Positions 43,580 through 53,075 are shown, numbered from the stretch's first letter. The stretch: 64,000 nt of DNA from Lachnospiraceae bacterium (GCA_017446045.1 JAFSRP010000026.1:16795-80794); one strand, 5' to 3'. The notes: generated by a model from the letters alone, not told the origin. Numbers and translations are program-made.

Positions 43580-43661
43580 AGAAGATACTATATTCTATAG
43601 GGTTGTAATATGTTGTCTCATATTGTTTCTTTTTTGATTTATGAAGGAGCGTGAAATCATT

Positions 43662-44096
43662 ATGGGAATTACTCTTTTTGAACGCTGGAGTCCGGAATAC
43701 GCATTGGAAAATGCCTTTGACGATATGAGAAAGTCAGGGCTGGACGGATTGAAAAAACATCTCACCTCGAATGCTCTTCAGACTGTGAACACTCTCGAAT
43801 CTTTCTCCGGAAGGCCGGAAGTCTCTCTGCTCACAACAGCTTTTATGGGCGGCAACGCAGTGAATTTTCTGCTGGAGAAACTCAATGAATGTGACTGGAC
43901 TATCCGTGACGTGATGAAAGGATCCGAATCCTCAAAAGCGGTCATCGGTTTCGAATATCAGGATATAATGGCCGGAACCATCGAACTGACGATGATCAAA
44001 GAGGACAGCATATGGAAGATCGACAGTCTGGCTATGCCGAAGTTCGATAAATTTGCTCTGCCGCAGAAAGAGTCGGGTGAAACTGCTGAATCATAA
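43662..44096 (+). CDS. Small protein of unknown function (144 aa)
   Basis: A 144-aa soluble protein. The start at 43662 (MGITLFERW) is preferred over an ATG at 43641 because GAAGGAG lies 12-18 bases upstream. It reads as an alpha+beta fold, with a hydrophobic centre LLTTAFMGGNAVNFLLEKL (about 57-75) and a polar tail. I do not recognise a family. It is divergent from the decarboxylase, and the shared inverted repeat suggests common regulation. Confidence 0.65.
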   Translation: MGITLFERWSPEYALENAFDDMRKSGLDGLKKHLTSNALQTVNTLESFSGRPEVSLLTTAFMGGNAVNFLLEKLNECDWTIRDVMKGSESSKAVIGFEYQDIMAGTIELTMIKEDSIWKIDSLAMPKFDKFALPQKESGETAES

Positions 44097-44193
44097 GAAT
44101 AACACTGCTGATACGAACAAAGCATATACGAACAGCGGAAGGAAAGATCCTTCCGCTGTTTTCATGTCCGAACAGATATCTGCCTTTTGTTTT

Positions 44194-45147
44194 TCAGCTC
44201 ACGACATTGACCGGATTGCCTTCAAAGAACCCCCGGATGTCATCCGCCACAACGCCCACCAGGCGCTGCCGGGTCTCGAAGCCCTTCCAGCCCATGTGCG
44301 GCGTCAGGATCACGTTGCCCATGGTATAGAGCGGGTTATCCTCCGCCGGCGGTTCCGTCTCCTGTACATCAAGTCCCGCGCCGGCGATCCGCTTCTCTTT
44401 GAGCGCGCAGATCAGGGCCGGTTCATCGATCAGGGCACCTCTGGACGTGTTGATGAGGAACGCCGTCGGCTTCATCATCGCAAGCGTTTCTTCATTGATC
44501 AGATGACGCGTCTTGTCATTCAGCGGACAATGCAGGGAAATATAATCACTTTCCCTGAGCAGCGTTTCCAATGACACAAAGCTCACGCCATCCACATCCT
44601 CCCGCGGCGTCCGGGTATGGCAAAGCACCTTCATATCCATCGCCTGTGCCACTTTGATGACCTGACGGCCGATATTTCCGTATCCTATGACGCCGATCGT
44701 CTTGCCGTTCAGCTCTACGTGCGGCACCTGGAGATATTTCGTAAAATTGCTCCTGTCGCCCTTTGCAAGCATCCCGATCTGTGTCTGCATCGCGGAGGAA
44801 AGGTTCAGCATCAGCATGACTGCCGTGTGCGCCACTCTGTGGGAGCTGTATGCAGGAACATTGCAGACGGTGATGCCTCTTTCCCTGGCAGCGTCGATCG
44901 CAATGTTATTATATCCCGTACCTGCTTCGCAGATCAGTTTTACACTTGCCGGAAAGCGGGCGATCATCTCCGCCGGAACCGGAAGCTCCTTTGTCACGAC
45001 AGCTGCAGCGCCTTCTATGCGCCCGAGGATCTGATCCGGCGCACTGTCTTCATATACGACCGTATCCGGTGAGAGGACACTGAAATCCAGCAATCCGTCA
45101 TAGTTCATCTTCCCGGCATTCAGTACAACAACTTTCTGATTCCCCAT
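44194..45147 (-). CDS. D-isomer-specific 2-hydroxyacid dehydrogenase
   Basis: A 317-aa NAD(P)-dependent oxidoreductase of the D-2-hydroxyacid dehydrogenase family (D-lactate, D-glycerate/hydroxypyruvate, D-3-phosphoglycerate relatives). The nucleotide-binding GYGNIG motif is at about residues 155-160. The catalytic triad is present: Arg in NTSRGALID (about 232-240), Glu in LDVQETEPP and His in TPHMGW. Length is the usual 310-330. GGAGG precedes ATG 45147. It lies upstream of the three-hairpin repeat B. Exact substrate unknown; glycerate or other 2-oxo acids are likely. Confidence 0.92.
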   Translation of the reverse strand: MGNQKVVVLNAGKMNYDGLLDFSVLSPDTVVYEDSAPDQILGRIEGAAAVVTKELPVPAEMIARFPASVKLICEAGTGYNNIAIDAARERGITVCNVPAYSSHRVAHTAVMLMLNLSSAMQTQIGMLAKGDRSNFTKYLQVPHVELNGKTIGVIGYGNIGRQVIKVAQAMDMKVLCHTRTPREDVDGVSFVSLETLLRESDYISLHCPLNDKTRHLINEETLAMMKPTAFLINTSRGALIDEPALICALKEKRIAGAGLDVQETEPPAEDNPLYTMGNVILTPHMGWKGFETRQRLVGVVADDIRGFFEGNPVNVVS

Positions 45148-45376
45148 TTTTTCCTCCGTTCTCTTACTGAAAAACGATACCGGTCACGATCAGCACGACC
45201 TTCTTCCATCTGCTCTGTTTTCCTGATCCATAGTATATCTGATCCTTGCATGGATCAGCCTAAGCACAGATGTCTACAAAGATAAATTATATCGCGGATC
45301 CGTGCCCATCGCAACTGAACAGGTCCCGGGCAAGGCTCTTTTTCACGTCCGCTTCAGAACTCTGAGGTTCAAATGC

Positions 45377-45575
45377 CTAAATTGCTACGTTTTTCCTGAA
45401 AATCAGCTGAAATGTAGCAAAAACAGACCCTTCAAAAGCTTTTTGCTTACTTCGATGCTACGTTTTTCTTTAAAATATACTTCTTTGTAGCAAAAGGTTT
45501 ACATATGTCGAAAATAATGCTACGTTTTTACGCTTTTGGGACGAAAACGTAGCATTTTCGTTATTTCCCATTTTA
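45377..45575. repeat. Three-hairpin GCTAC/GTAGC intergenic element, copy B
   Basis: Same arrangement as copy A at 17969-18165: GCTACGTTTTT...AAATGTAGC, then GATGCTACGTTTTT...TTTGTAGCA, then AATGCTACGTTTT...AAAACGTAGCATT. The spacer before the third hairpin (TTACATATGTCGAAAATAAT here, AACATAAGTCAAAAATAAT in A) is conserved. It lies in the 574-bp divergent gap between the hydroxyacid dehydrogenase and the GH25-like gene; the remaining gap shows only AT-rich DNA and a promoter candidate. Confidence 0.85.
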
Positions 45576-45680
45576 TAGCATTTGCAGCATTGATCTACTG
45601 CGTTATAGCTTATCAGATCCCCGGTTCGCCCCGGCACTGAAAGCCGTTGGCACTACATAGATTTTGTGATAGCATGTTGA

Positions 45681-45686
45681 TATAAT
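45681..45686 (+). promoter_or_regulatory. Extended -10 promoter candidate of the GH25-like gene
   Basis: TGATATAAT gives an extended -10 about 36 bp before the GTG start; no good -35 box is visible 17 bp upstream. Confidence 0.42.
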
Positions 45687-45721
45687 AAGATATCGCCAAA
45701 AGGTAAAAGAGGATCCGGAAA

Positions 45722-47293
45722 GTGACAAAAGGAAGAAGCCGAAAAAAGCGTTCGGGAAATCATACCAGTAAGATCATTATTGCAGTACTGCTTGTTCTGG
45801 CTGCTGTTCTTTTCGTGATCATCCGGATAAAGCAGGCTCCGAAAGAGCCGGGCCCCACGACAGGTCCCGCTGTTACGGAAACTCCGACAGAAAGCGCATC
45901 ACAGCCGCCGGAAACGACCACGGAAACGGAACCGGTCACAGAAACGGAGCCTGAGCCCGAGTGGCGCTATTACATCGATAAATCCGGAAAGGAGCAGAGG
46001 TATCTTCTGGAGGAAGGCGCAGCCTTAAGAGAATTCGAATGGAATATCCCGCGGACAGATGAAAACGGAAATCCCGTATTTGAAAAGACAGATGACTCCT
46101 TCCCCGATTATGAGATGATCCGGGGTATCGATGTCTCGAAGGAACAGGGGACGATCGACTGGTACCAAGTCAGAGATGCGCGCTGCGATTTTGTGATCCT
46201 GTGTGCCGATGAAAGATTTGAAGAGAACTATCGGGGCGCCTATGCACTGGGAATGAAGATCGGGGCATATTATCGCTCAAATGCGGCAACAGAAGAAGAA
46301 GCCCGGGAAGATGCCCGGGAATTCCTTGCATACCTTGAAGGAAAAGAGCTTGACCTTTTTGCGGCCTATGTTCCTGAAGATATGACGGACGGACAGCTTT
46401 TCCAAGAATCAGAGACCCCCCGAACGCGCATTGCCGAAGCATTCTGCGATACTGTGGAAACAGCAGGTTTTCAGCCTGCCATCTATGCGTCCATGTTTTC
46501 GGAAGCAGAGCGTTATGATATGTCAGAGCTTGCCGGAAAGTACGCTTTCTGGTATTCGGAATTCGCGGGTACTCCGGTGACCCCCTATCCCTTCTGCTGC
46601 TGGCAGTACTGCCTTACGGGCGGTATCCGGGGCGTGACCGGACCGGTCAACCTGGATGTCCTGCTTCTGCGGCCTTATGAGGAAAAGGAGGATGAGAAAT
46701 CCATCTACTCCTATACCCAGTTTTACGAGGAAGCTTACCAGATGACCACATGGGTGAACAAACGGGTGAGCGCAGCGGGATGGAACGGCGACTGGGCAAA
46801 GATCCAGGCCGCCGGCCGGGAATTCATGATGTTCGGCTGCGGCGTCTGCTGTCTGTCAAATTCCGTCAGTACACTGACAGACCGGGTGGTCGATCCCGAA
46901 GAAATGTATTATGCCCTGAAGGATCAGACCAACTATTATCCGGAATCGGGAGTAGGGGCTGTGAGCTGGGAATACCTGAAGTCCATGTGCGGATATTATG
47001 GTCTCAATATGGATCTTCGCAGAAAACCTTCGGATTATGAGAGCTTTGTGAAGGAGATCCAGGCTTCCCCCACAGCCATCGTCCTCGTGGACGGGAACAA
47101 TGACAAACGGCTCTGGTGGTACACAGACGGACATTATGTGAATATCTGGAAGTACGACCCGGCGACCGGTACGGTCTTCGTGACGGATCCTTCCACGCAT
47201 TTTAACAGGCTGCGGGTAAAGCTCGCAGATATTTACAACGCATTAAAGACCGCGAGCAGTTATCAGTATGGGGTGATCAGCAATTCCCGGTGA
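45722..47293 (+). CDS. Membrane-anchored GH25-like / C39-like peptidase fusion
   Basis: A 523-aa protein with an N-terminal membrane anchor (about residues 18-35), a Thr/Glu/Pro linker (about 40-80), a GH25 muramidase-like barrel (about 130-315) and a C39-like peptidase domain (about 330-520). GH25 marks are RGIDVSKEQGTIDW (about 134-147), but the catalytic Asp-x-Glu strand reads YVPEDMTDG, so the first acid is missing while Glu219 remains. The C39-like part has FGCGVCCLSN (Cys373) and TDGHYVNIW with VTDPSTHF. The GTG start follows AGAGGAT. It could remodel cell wall or process peptides; GH25 activity is doubtful. Confidence 0.83.
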   Translation: MTKGRSRKKRSGNHTSKIIIAVLLVLAAVLFVIIRIKQAPKEPGPTTGPAVTETPTESASQPPETTTETEPVTETEPEPEWRYYIDKSGKEQRYLLEEGAALREFEWNIPRTDENGNPVFEKTDDSFPDYEMIRGIDVSKEQGTIDWYQVRDARCDFVILCADERFEENYRGAYALGMKIGAYYRSNAATEEEAREDAREFLAYLEGKELDLFAAYVPEDMTDGQLFQESETPRTRIAEAFCDTVETAGFQPAIYASMFSEAERYDMSELAGKYAFWYSEFAGTPVTPYPFCCWQYCLTGGIRGVTGPVNLDVLLLRPYEEKEDEKSIYSYTQFYEEAYQMTTWVNKRVSAAGWNGDWAKIQAAGREFMMFGCGVCCLSNSVSTLTDRVVDPEEMYYALKDQTNYYPESGVGAVSWEYLKSMCGYYGLNMDLRRKPSDYESFVKEIQASPTAIVLVDGNNDKRLWWYTDGHYVNIWKYDPATGTVFVTDPSTHFNRLRVKLADIYNALKTASSYQYGVISNSR

Positions 47294-47438
47294 CCGCCGC
47301 GGCTCCCTCGATCGTCTTTGTATGATTCACAGACGGATCGCATTGACAATACTCTTCTTTTTGCTGAAAATGTGATATAGTAATAAGGCATCTGAAATGC
47401 TTCAGATATCTCATTCGTTAGCAAAGGGGGAAAGATCA

Positions 47439-48656
47439 ATGAATCGTTCGTTGAAAGAAACCATGAAAAAACTGCTGGTACTGGCCTGTGCAGGAATCCT
47501 TGCGATCGCTGTGTCTGCCTGTACGACCAGTTCTTCCAGTTTCAGCATGTACTCCAAGATGAATAATACCATCGAGATCAACGCTTCAAACAGTGGTACC
47601 GATACTTCATCTGACGGAAGCATCCAGGTCGGGAACGCAGAAGTACTGGTCGTCGAAGCTGCCCTTACTTCCGGCAAGCTCAACATCCGTGTCCTGGCGG
47701 AAGGTAAGGAAGAAAGCGCCGCTGCAGATGCGGAGCAGGCCTTTTCCGGAAACGACACCGCAGAACTGACGGTTCCGCGCGGGGGGGAATATAAAGTCTT
47801 CTGTAATGTCCTGGAAGAAGGTACCAGCGGAAGCATGAAGATCTATACGAAGGCTGCGGAAACCAAGGCTGCCGCGGAAACCACAGCCGCTGAAGAAACT
47901 ACAGCTGCCACAGAAACCTCAGCCGCTGAAGAAACTACGGCCGCTGAAGAAACCTCTGCCGATGAGCCGGAGCGCGAGGCTTCTGCCGAAGATGGATCAG
48001 ACGGTAATCTGGAGGTCGCCGATGACAGTGAAGACGGCATTCCGCCTCTTCGCGAAGCTGCGATCGCGGTGGACGATCTTATGGTGCAGGAATGGAGTGA
48101 GCTCCGCGACGTGTCCTACACACTGGAAGAGAATTCCATCTATGTCTCTCTTTGGGCAGATGGTATCAATAATGAGACCATCGATGACGTCAGTAACTGG
48201 GAAGAAGTCCAGAACGCGTTCGACGATTTTGCAGAGGAATGCGCAGATATCCTTAAAAATGCCGGTGTAGAAAACGGGCATGTATGGCTTTATCTGGTCT
48301 CCGATACTACGGATGATGTTTATTTGGCCTATAAGGACAACAGAGAAGTCTGGGACTACTTTGACAATAAAGGTAAAAGCGTAGCTCATCTGGACGGTGA
48401 TAGCGGCGGATATCTGGTAATGTCAGAAGAGGAACAAAAGTCCGTTATCGCCGACTGGGTCGGATGCGACGCGGAAAACCTCGAATATGACGGAGATGGC
48501 ACATTTAACGACACAGAGTCCGTTGCCATTTACAGCTTCATAGATGAAGGAGGCAGCGAAGCGGATATCCGTCTGCTTCTGTTTGACGACGGTGATATCG
48601 TCGGTTTTACTCCGGACAACGAGGTGATCGATGTAGAAGGATACTTCGCGCAGTGA
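47439..48656 (+). CDS. Lipoprotein with Thr/Ala/Glu-rich linker
   Basis: A 405-aa lipoprotein. Start at 47439 is chosen because AAAGGGGG precedes it; the upstream in-frame ATG lacks a site. The signal peptide ends in a lipobox (AVSAC near residue 28). A beta-sandwich-like N-terminal domain (about 30-140) is followed by a repetitive AEETTAATETSAAEETTAAE linker (about 150-185) and an acidic C-terminal domain (about 200-405) without recognised motifs. An efficient bidirectional terminator follows. Function unknown; extracellular. Confidence 0.82.
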   Translation: MNRSLKETMKKLLVLACAGILAIAVSACTTSSSSFSMYSKMNNTIEINASNSGTDTSSDGSIQVGNAEVLVVEAALTSGKLNIRVLAEGKEESAAADAEQAFSGNDTAELTVPRGGEYKVFCNVLEEGTSGSMKIYTKAAETKAAAETTAAEETTAATETSAAEETTAAEETSADEPEREASAEDGSDGNLEVADDSEDGIPPLREAAIAVDDLMVQEWSELRDVSYTLEENSIYVSLWADGINNETIDDVSNWEEVQNAFDDFAEECADILKNAGVENGHVWLYLVSDTTDDVYLAYKDNREVWDYFDNKGKSVAHLDGDSGGYLVMSEEEQKSVIADWVGCDAENLEYDGDGTFNDTESVAIYSFIDEGGSEADIRLLLFDDGDIVGFTPDNEVIDVEGYFAQ

Positions 48657-48699
48657 TCCCGGCATATTGCTGACCGATCAAGCTATACACATAACTATC

Positions 48700-48741
48700 A
48701 AAAAACGCCTTAAGAGAACATATCTTCTTAAGGCGTTTTTT
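48700..48741. terminator. Bidirectional Rho-independent terminator
   Basis: AAAAAACGCCTTAAGA pairs perfectly with TCTTAAGGCGTTTTTT around a 10-base loop. It ends the lipoprotein gene on the plus strand and the M4 peptidase on the minus strand. Confidence 0.95.
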
Positions 48742-48797
48742 CACCGGGATATCCCGGCTTCTTTTCTTCATTTTTTCCGAACCCGGTCTGTGGGTCT

Positions 48798-51026
48798 TTA
48801 CAGATTCTCCAGCGCGGTTTTCAGCGTATCCGTCTCCAGTTCCGTGATCTCGCCCTCGCCGAGGAAGCATATATAGACATCTTCTCTTTCGTCAAGGACA
48901 TCACCGAGATCTTCTGCCTCGGGGAAAAACTCCCAGCCGTCATCCATAAGCACAGCATAGAGCATATCTCCTTCTTCCATGTCCGCAAAGATCAGTGATG
49001 TGACATAATAGCCTTCCGGGAGGGTCGCTGCGACCACATCCGTCGTATAATCCGGCCAGGTCACGTAAGCCTTATCCGTGTCAACATTGTAAAACAGAGC
49101 CACCGCATCCATGGAGTCGTCCATTTCACTGACATAAAACGGACACTCATAGGCGAGCATACCGCTGTCTGCCGGCGCACTCTCCGGCAGTTCTGTATTC
49201 TCAAAGCCGACTTCACTGATGGCATCCCTGATCGTATCCTTATATTCCGGATAACCGGCCTCTTCCATACTCCAGGGGAGCAGATCGACCAGCTGGGCGT
49301 AATCGGTTCTCGGAGTCATGGCAAGCGCCACATTCATCCAGTAATAAAGCTGGTCCGGGAGCTCCATTCCTGCTTCATTCAGACGATAGCCAACCAGATT
49401 CAGAAGAGACGAATTGATATGGACGCCGCCGTTGTCATTATTATCCGTGGCTGTCATGACCGGCGGAACATAATACTGGTCCCAGACAAATTCCGGCTGC
49501 TCATAAAGGCGCGGATCGCTCATCGACCGGATCGGTGTTCCGTTTTCCTGGATCAGCCAGGTCTTATCTTCGGTGTCCTGCAGCATGGCTTCAATGATGT
49601 TGCCGCAGATGTCACTGAAGGCTTCATTGATCGCGCCGTATTCGTTCATATAGATGTTGCTCGTCATGAGCGTACCTGTCATGCAGTGGGTAAACTCATG
49701 CGCTATAATGTCCGTACACTCTCCGTCAGGGTCAAGACGATTGAACTGAAAGACCTGGAAGCCGGACTGCCGGCCTGCATAGCAGGCATTCTGATACGGT
49801 TCGCCGTCTTCCCCGACCCAGTCCATCAGCAGCAGGACCGGGGATCCGTCGCCGTCGGGTCCTTCCCATCCCGCATCCAGATAAGCGTCATAAACGCGGA
49901 CAAAAGTATCATAGATCAGCAGTTCATTGTCTGCCCAGGACCCGTTTTCTCTGCTGCGCTCGGTAATGCTGTCGTTATAGTAAAAATCCGCATAGTCTGC
50001 GCAGATGATCCTGCGTTCGAGATCACCGAGGTATTCCTCTCCGGTTTCCGGATCGCGCAGGATCGGAACAGTGATCTCTTTTTCGGTACCGTCATGCTTT
50101 TTGACCGTTCCTGTCCATGTATCCTTTTCAAGACCCTGAAAGTAAAGCAGAGAACCCTCGCCGGAAAGAGCATCGGCATTGCCCGGTTCCGCTACAGGCA
50201 GAGCGTACAGATAATCCCCTTCCGCATCTATATAATGCGCAAGATAGGCTGTATCATAATCCGTATAAACATTGTTGGTATAAACGACCCAGGCACAGTA
50301 AAACTCTGACGCGTCATCTTCGAAGGGCAGAAGTGTCCGTTCGGTGGCACCTTCTACGATCTCCAGATCCAGGTCTTCGGTCTCCTTACGAACGATCTCT
50401 TCCGCCTGAACATCGGTCACGCCCCAGTCCTTCATCTTCGCCGCTTCAATGCCCGGCGCTAGGGAACTAATCAGAGCAACTGCCATACCGTCGGCATCCG
50501 CAACAAGCTTGACGGTCGCGGCATATACCACCACATCTCCTTGCAGCTGCCGGAATGTATAGTAAACCGTGCCGTCCTCATTCGGCCGTATGACGATCGG
50601 CTCAAGGACAGTATTCTCATTACCTCCCAGAAGATCGATTACGCTCATTACCGCATCCAGCGCGTCATCTTCATTCTCGATCTTTCCCTCATAAAAGGGT
50701 TCACCGATGAATGTCAGCGGTGATCCGTCTGCCGGCTTTTCCGGTCTCACGATCTTCATGCCGCCCGTCTTTGCAGCCGCAGCCTCTGTTTCTTTTACCG
50801 CTGCAGCCGTTGTTTCCTTTGCCGCCGCGGTCGTTTCTGCTGTGGAAAGATCTGCCGATACAGGCTCCGTCTCCATGCTCTGCTCCGCAGCAGCAGGCGT
50901 TTCTTTCTCCTGATCCGTACTTTGCTGCTTTCCGCCGCAGCCGCTGACTGCAGCCGCCAGCAGCACAGCGCCCAGGACAGGAACCACCGGCCGGACGATA
51001 CCCGTGAAAGATGTCATTTTCCTCAT
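48798..51026 (-). CDS. Secreted M4 (thermolysin-like) metallopeptidase lipoprotein
   Basis: A 742-aa lipoprotein peptidase. The start at 51026 is chosen for the GGAG site and the lipobox (AAAVSGC, cysteine near residue 26). After a Glu/Ala/Thr linker come PepSY/FTP-like propeptide segments (about 90-230). The M4 catalytic domain has HEFTH (His443, Glu444, His447), the third zinc ligand Glu468 in NEAFSD, and the catalytic His in GGVHINSS. A further C-terminal segment (about 620-742) is unrecognised. It would degrade proteins or peptides outside the cell or mature surface proteins. Much longer than thermolysin alone, so accessory domains are likely. Confidence 0.92.
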   Translation of the reverse strand: MRKMTSFTGIVRPVVPVLGAVLLAAAVSGCGGKQQSTDQEKETPAAAEQSMETEPVSADLSTAETTAAAKETTAAAVKETEAAAAKTGGMKIVRPEKPADGSPLTFIGEPFYEGKIENEDDALDAVMSVIDLLGGNENTVLEPIVIRPNEDGTVYYTFRQLQGDVVVYAATVKLVADADGMAVALISSLAPGIEAAKMKDWGVTDVQAEEIVRKETEDLDLEIVEGATERTLLPFEDDASEFYCAWVVYTNNVYTDYDTAYLAHYIDAEGDYLYALPVAEPGNADALSGEGSLLYFQGLEKDTWTGTVKKHDGTEKEITVPILRDPETGEEYLGDLERRIICADYADFYYNDSITERSRENGSWADNELLIYDTFVRVYDAYLDAGWEGPDGDGSPVLLLMDWVGEDGEPYQNACYAGRQSGFQVFQFNRLDPDGECTDIIAHEFTHCMTGTLMTSNIYMNEYGAINEAFSDICGNIIEAMLQDTEDKTWLIQENGTPIRSMSDPRLYEQPEFVWDQYYVPPVMTATDNNDNGGVHINSSLLNLVGYRLNEAGMELPDQLYYWMNVALAMTPRTDYAQLVDLLPWSMEEAGYPEYKDTIRDAISEVGFENTELPESAPADSGMLAYECPFYVSEMDDSMDAVALFYNVDTDKAYVTWPDYTTDVVAATLPEGYYVTSLIFADMEEGDMLYAVLMDDGWEFFPEAEDLGDVLDEREDVYICFLGEGEITELETDTLKTALENL

Positions 51027-51207
51027 ATTATGCTCCGTATACTCATGATCCCGTAAAAAATCCCGGAAGCCGCAGACCCCGGGATATTCACATTGACAAT
51101 CAATATTATATATCAGTTCACATGCAAAAGCATTACCATTTACAATTTCCCGAGACCTCAGGACCTCTTCCGTATCAGCACCGACCATTCGATCCGGTTT
51201 TGAATCG

Positions 51208-51642
51208 TTATTCGATGATTTCTTCCAGAATGCGAACCGCAAGCGCAACCATATCTTTACATACTGTGGTAAACAGTTCATGAGATCTGGCATACTCCAC
51301 GCCCTCCGATGTGGTGATATCACATCCGAGTATGTCATTGCAGATGTAAGAACCGTTCAGTTCCCTGAACCGGTTCAGAAAACGTTCAGTCATCTTGTTT
51401 GCGCGCGTTCGGCTGTCAAAGTCATTTTTTTCTGCCTGTCCGTACAGCATTCCGAGAACCATTAAAGCACCTGAGCAAGCACCGCACACTTCGCCTTTTC
51501 TCATGCCTGAATTGAAGCAAAATGCTACTTTTAATGCCTGTTCTTCCGTCAGCCCAAGTTCATCGGCATATGCAGCAAGGACAGCTTGAGAGCACTGGAA
51601 TTTGTCTTCGAAATATGATAATGCTTTTTCTTCGTGTGACAT
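51208..51642 (-). CDS. C_GCAxxG_C_C family protein
   Basis: A 144-aa cytosolic protein of the C_GCAxxG_C_C family, named from its signature: CSQAV (about residue 18), GEVCGACSGALMVLG (about 51-65) and later single cysteines (YICND, GCDIT, TVCKDM). The cysteines are thought to bind a metal or iron-sulfur centre. Start at 51642 follows GGAGAAAG; the earlier in-frame ATG has no site. A truncated duplicate of the N-terminal 36 codons lies at 59904-60010, showing that this locus or a paralog has been copied. Confidence 0.88.
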   Translation of the reverse strand: MSHEEKALSYFEDKFQCSQAVLAAYADELGLTEEQALKVAFCFNSGMRKGEVCGACSGALMVLGMLYGQAEKNDFDSRTRANKMTERFLNRFRELNGSYICNDILGCDITTSEGVEYARSHELFTTVCKDMVALAVRILEEIIE

Positions 51643-51683
51643 CTGCTTTCTCCTGATTATTCCGTTAACATTAAATAATAAAA

Positions 51684-51715
51684 GGCCCGGACATCGCATT
51701 TGCCTGTCCGGGCCT
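51684..51715 (-). terminator. Terminator of the flavodoxin-like gene
   Basis: On the minus strand AGGCCCGGACA-(GGCAAATGCGA)-TGTCCGGGCCT is followed by TTTATTATTT. Confidence 0.9.
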
Positions 51716-51771
51716 GCGTCTCATCCTGTATCTGTCAGGTCTGATCTGCCGGTACCGCTATTCTCCAAGCA

Positions 51772-52284
51772 TTAAAGAGCTTTTGCAAAGGCGCGGATCT
51801 CTTCCATCTTTGCCGCGGAGCCATTCTCTTCGCCTGCCGCACAGATAACGCCGACATCTTCCAGGCCCATGAATCCGACCGCAGCCTGATAGGCACTGAT
51901 GGCCCCGGTGTAGGGTCCGGGAGCGGCGGAGCTTAACAGAAGGGCTGCCTTCGTTGCCTTTGCAGGCTTTCCGATCGGGTAGATCCTCTGCATAGCGGCG
52001 CTGAGCTGAGCGGTCAGATTTGAATAGTAGATCGGGGAACCGTAAACGATCATATCTGCGTCCTTATATGCGGGCATGACCTGCTCCATATCATCTTTCT
52101 GGATACATTTGCCCTCGCCCTTTCCATGGCAGTACTCACAAGCAAGACATCCGTTGATCTTCATCTTTCCGACATGCAGTACACACACTTCATGCCCTGC
52201 AGCCTCTGCGCCTTCCTTGAATGCATTGATCATAGCGGCAGTGTTGCCAACCTTGGGGCTTCCGTTTAAAACAGCGATCTTCAT
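51772..52284 (-). CDS. NADPH-dependent FMN reductase / flavodoxin-like protein
   Basis: A 170-aa flavoprotein of the flavodoxin_2/FMN-reductase family. The phosphate-binding loop is NGSPKVGNTAAM (residues 7-18). A ferredoxin-like cysteine motif CLACEYCHGKGEGKC follows (about 46-60), as in the NAD(P)H-dependent iron-sulfur flavoproteins of anaerobes. The flavin loop YGSPIYYSNLTAQ (about 81-93) and SAAPGPYTG complete the site. It probably reduces oxygen, quinones or nitro compounds, or serves as an electron carrier. AAAGGCG precedes ATG 52284. Confidence 0.92.
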   Translation of the reverse strand: MKIAVLNGSPKVGNTAAMINAFKEGAEAAGHEVCVLHVGKMKINGCLACEYCHGKGEGKCIQKDDMEQVMPAYKDADMIVYGSPIYYSNLTAQLSAAMQRIYPIGKPAKATKAALLLSSAAPGPYTGAISAYQAAVGFMGLEDVGVICAAGEENGSAAKMEEIRAFAKAL

Positions 52285-52400
52285 ATATAACGCCTTTCTT
52301 TTATATGAGAGATTCCTGATCGGAGATTTCCTGATGAGGACATAGTTCCTATATATTATATTATCTTTTTTTTCTGCTTATTTCAACACGTCCTTTCGGA

Positions 52401-53048
52401 TTATGAAACCCCTGATATAAAATCTTTTGTCTCTTCCATCACCTGCTGCAGGATCTGAAGATCCCGCAAGGCATCGCCTGTCTCAAGGGAGTGATTGGCA
52501 TCCGGAATGACCGTCATCGGAATCCCGGCACTGTGGCTTAAAGATGTTACTTCCTCTGTATTACTCCACGGGTCTGAAGTTCCGATGAAGGCGATCCCTG
52601 TCATCAAAACAGATCCGCGGATCTCACGCCCATCCTGCGGAGCTGATGACCGCGCCTCGATCCCCGGGACAAAAAGATATGTTTCCTTCAGCGGAGTATA
52701 AAGGATGTGGCGCACCCTGCTTCCGCGCAGCTTTGCATCTGACGCGTCAGATCTGTGCCGGTTTGCGTAGGCTGCGGCGATCGCCGTACCGATACTTTTG
52801 GATATAAACAGGATCTCCTCATACTGCTCCCATGCCACGTTGCAAAGCGCATTTTCTGTCTGTGCATAAAGCGAATCAATACAATCCCGCATTGCTTTTT
52901 CATCGCCGCGGATCCTGCCGCCTGTATAAGAATATGAAATTCGGATGATCTCCTCATAGCCCAGCTCTCGGGCTGTCTTCCCGGCATAGTACAAAAGAGG
53001 CTTATCACAATGATATCCGATCCCCGGAAAAAGAACTGCAAGTTTCAT
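52401..53048 (-). CDS. Alpha/beta hydrolase-like protein
   Basis: A 215-aa protein with the alpha/beta-hydrolase layout: the nucleophile elbow is ISKSIGTAIA (about residues 85-94, Ser at the centre), the acid is in GTSDPW (about 165-170) and the His in PDANHSLE (about 187-194). The beginning FPGIGYHCDKPL is the oxyanion strand. No lid domain, so probably a small esterase or a regulator. The ribosome site before ATG 53048 is weak; it begins 27 bp after the membrane-anchored reductase stop, so translation may be coupled. Confidence 0.78.
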   Translation of the reverse strand: MKLAVLFPGIGYHCDKPLLYYAGKTARELGYEEIIRISYSYTGGRIRGDEKAMRDCIDSLYAQTENALCNVAWEQYEEILFISKSIGTAIAAAYANRHRSDASDAKLRGSRVRHILYTPLKETYLFVPGIEARSSAPQDGREIRGSVLMTGIAFIGTSDPWSNTEEVTSLSHSAGIPMTVIPDANHSLETGDALRDLQILQQVMEETKDFISGVS

Positions 53049-53075
53049 TTTAATGTATGGCGGGCCCGTGACCCG

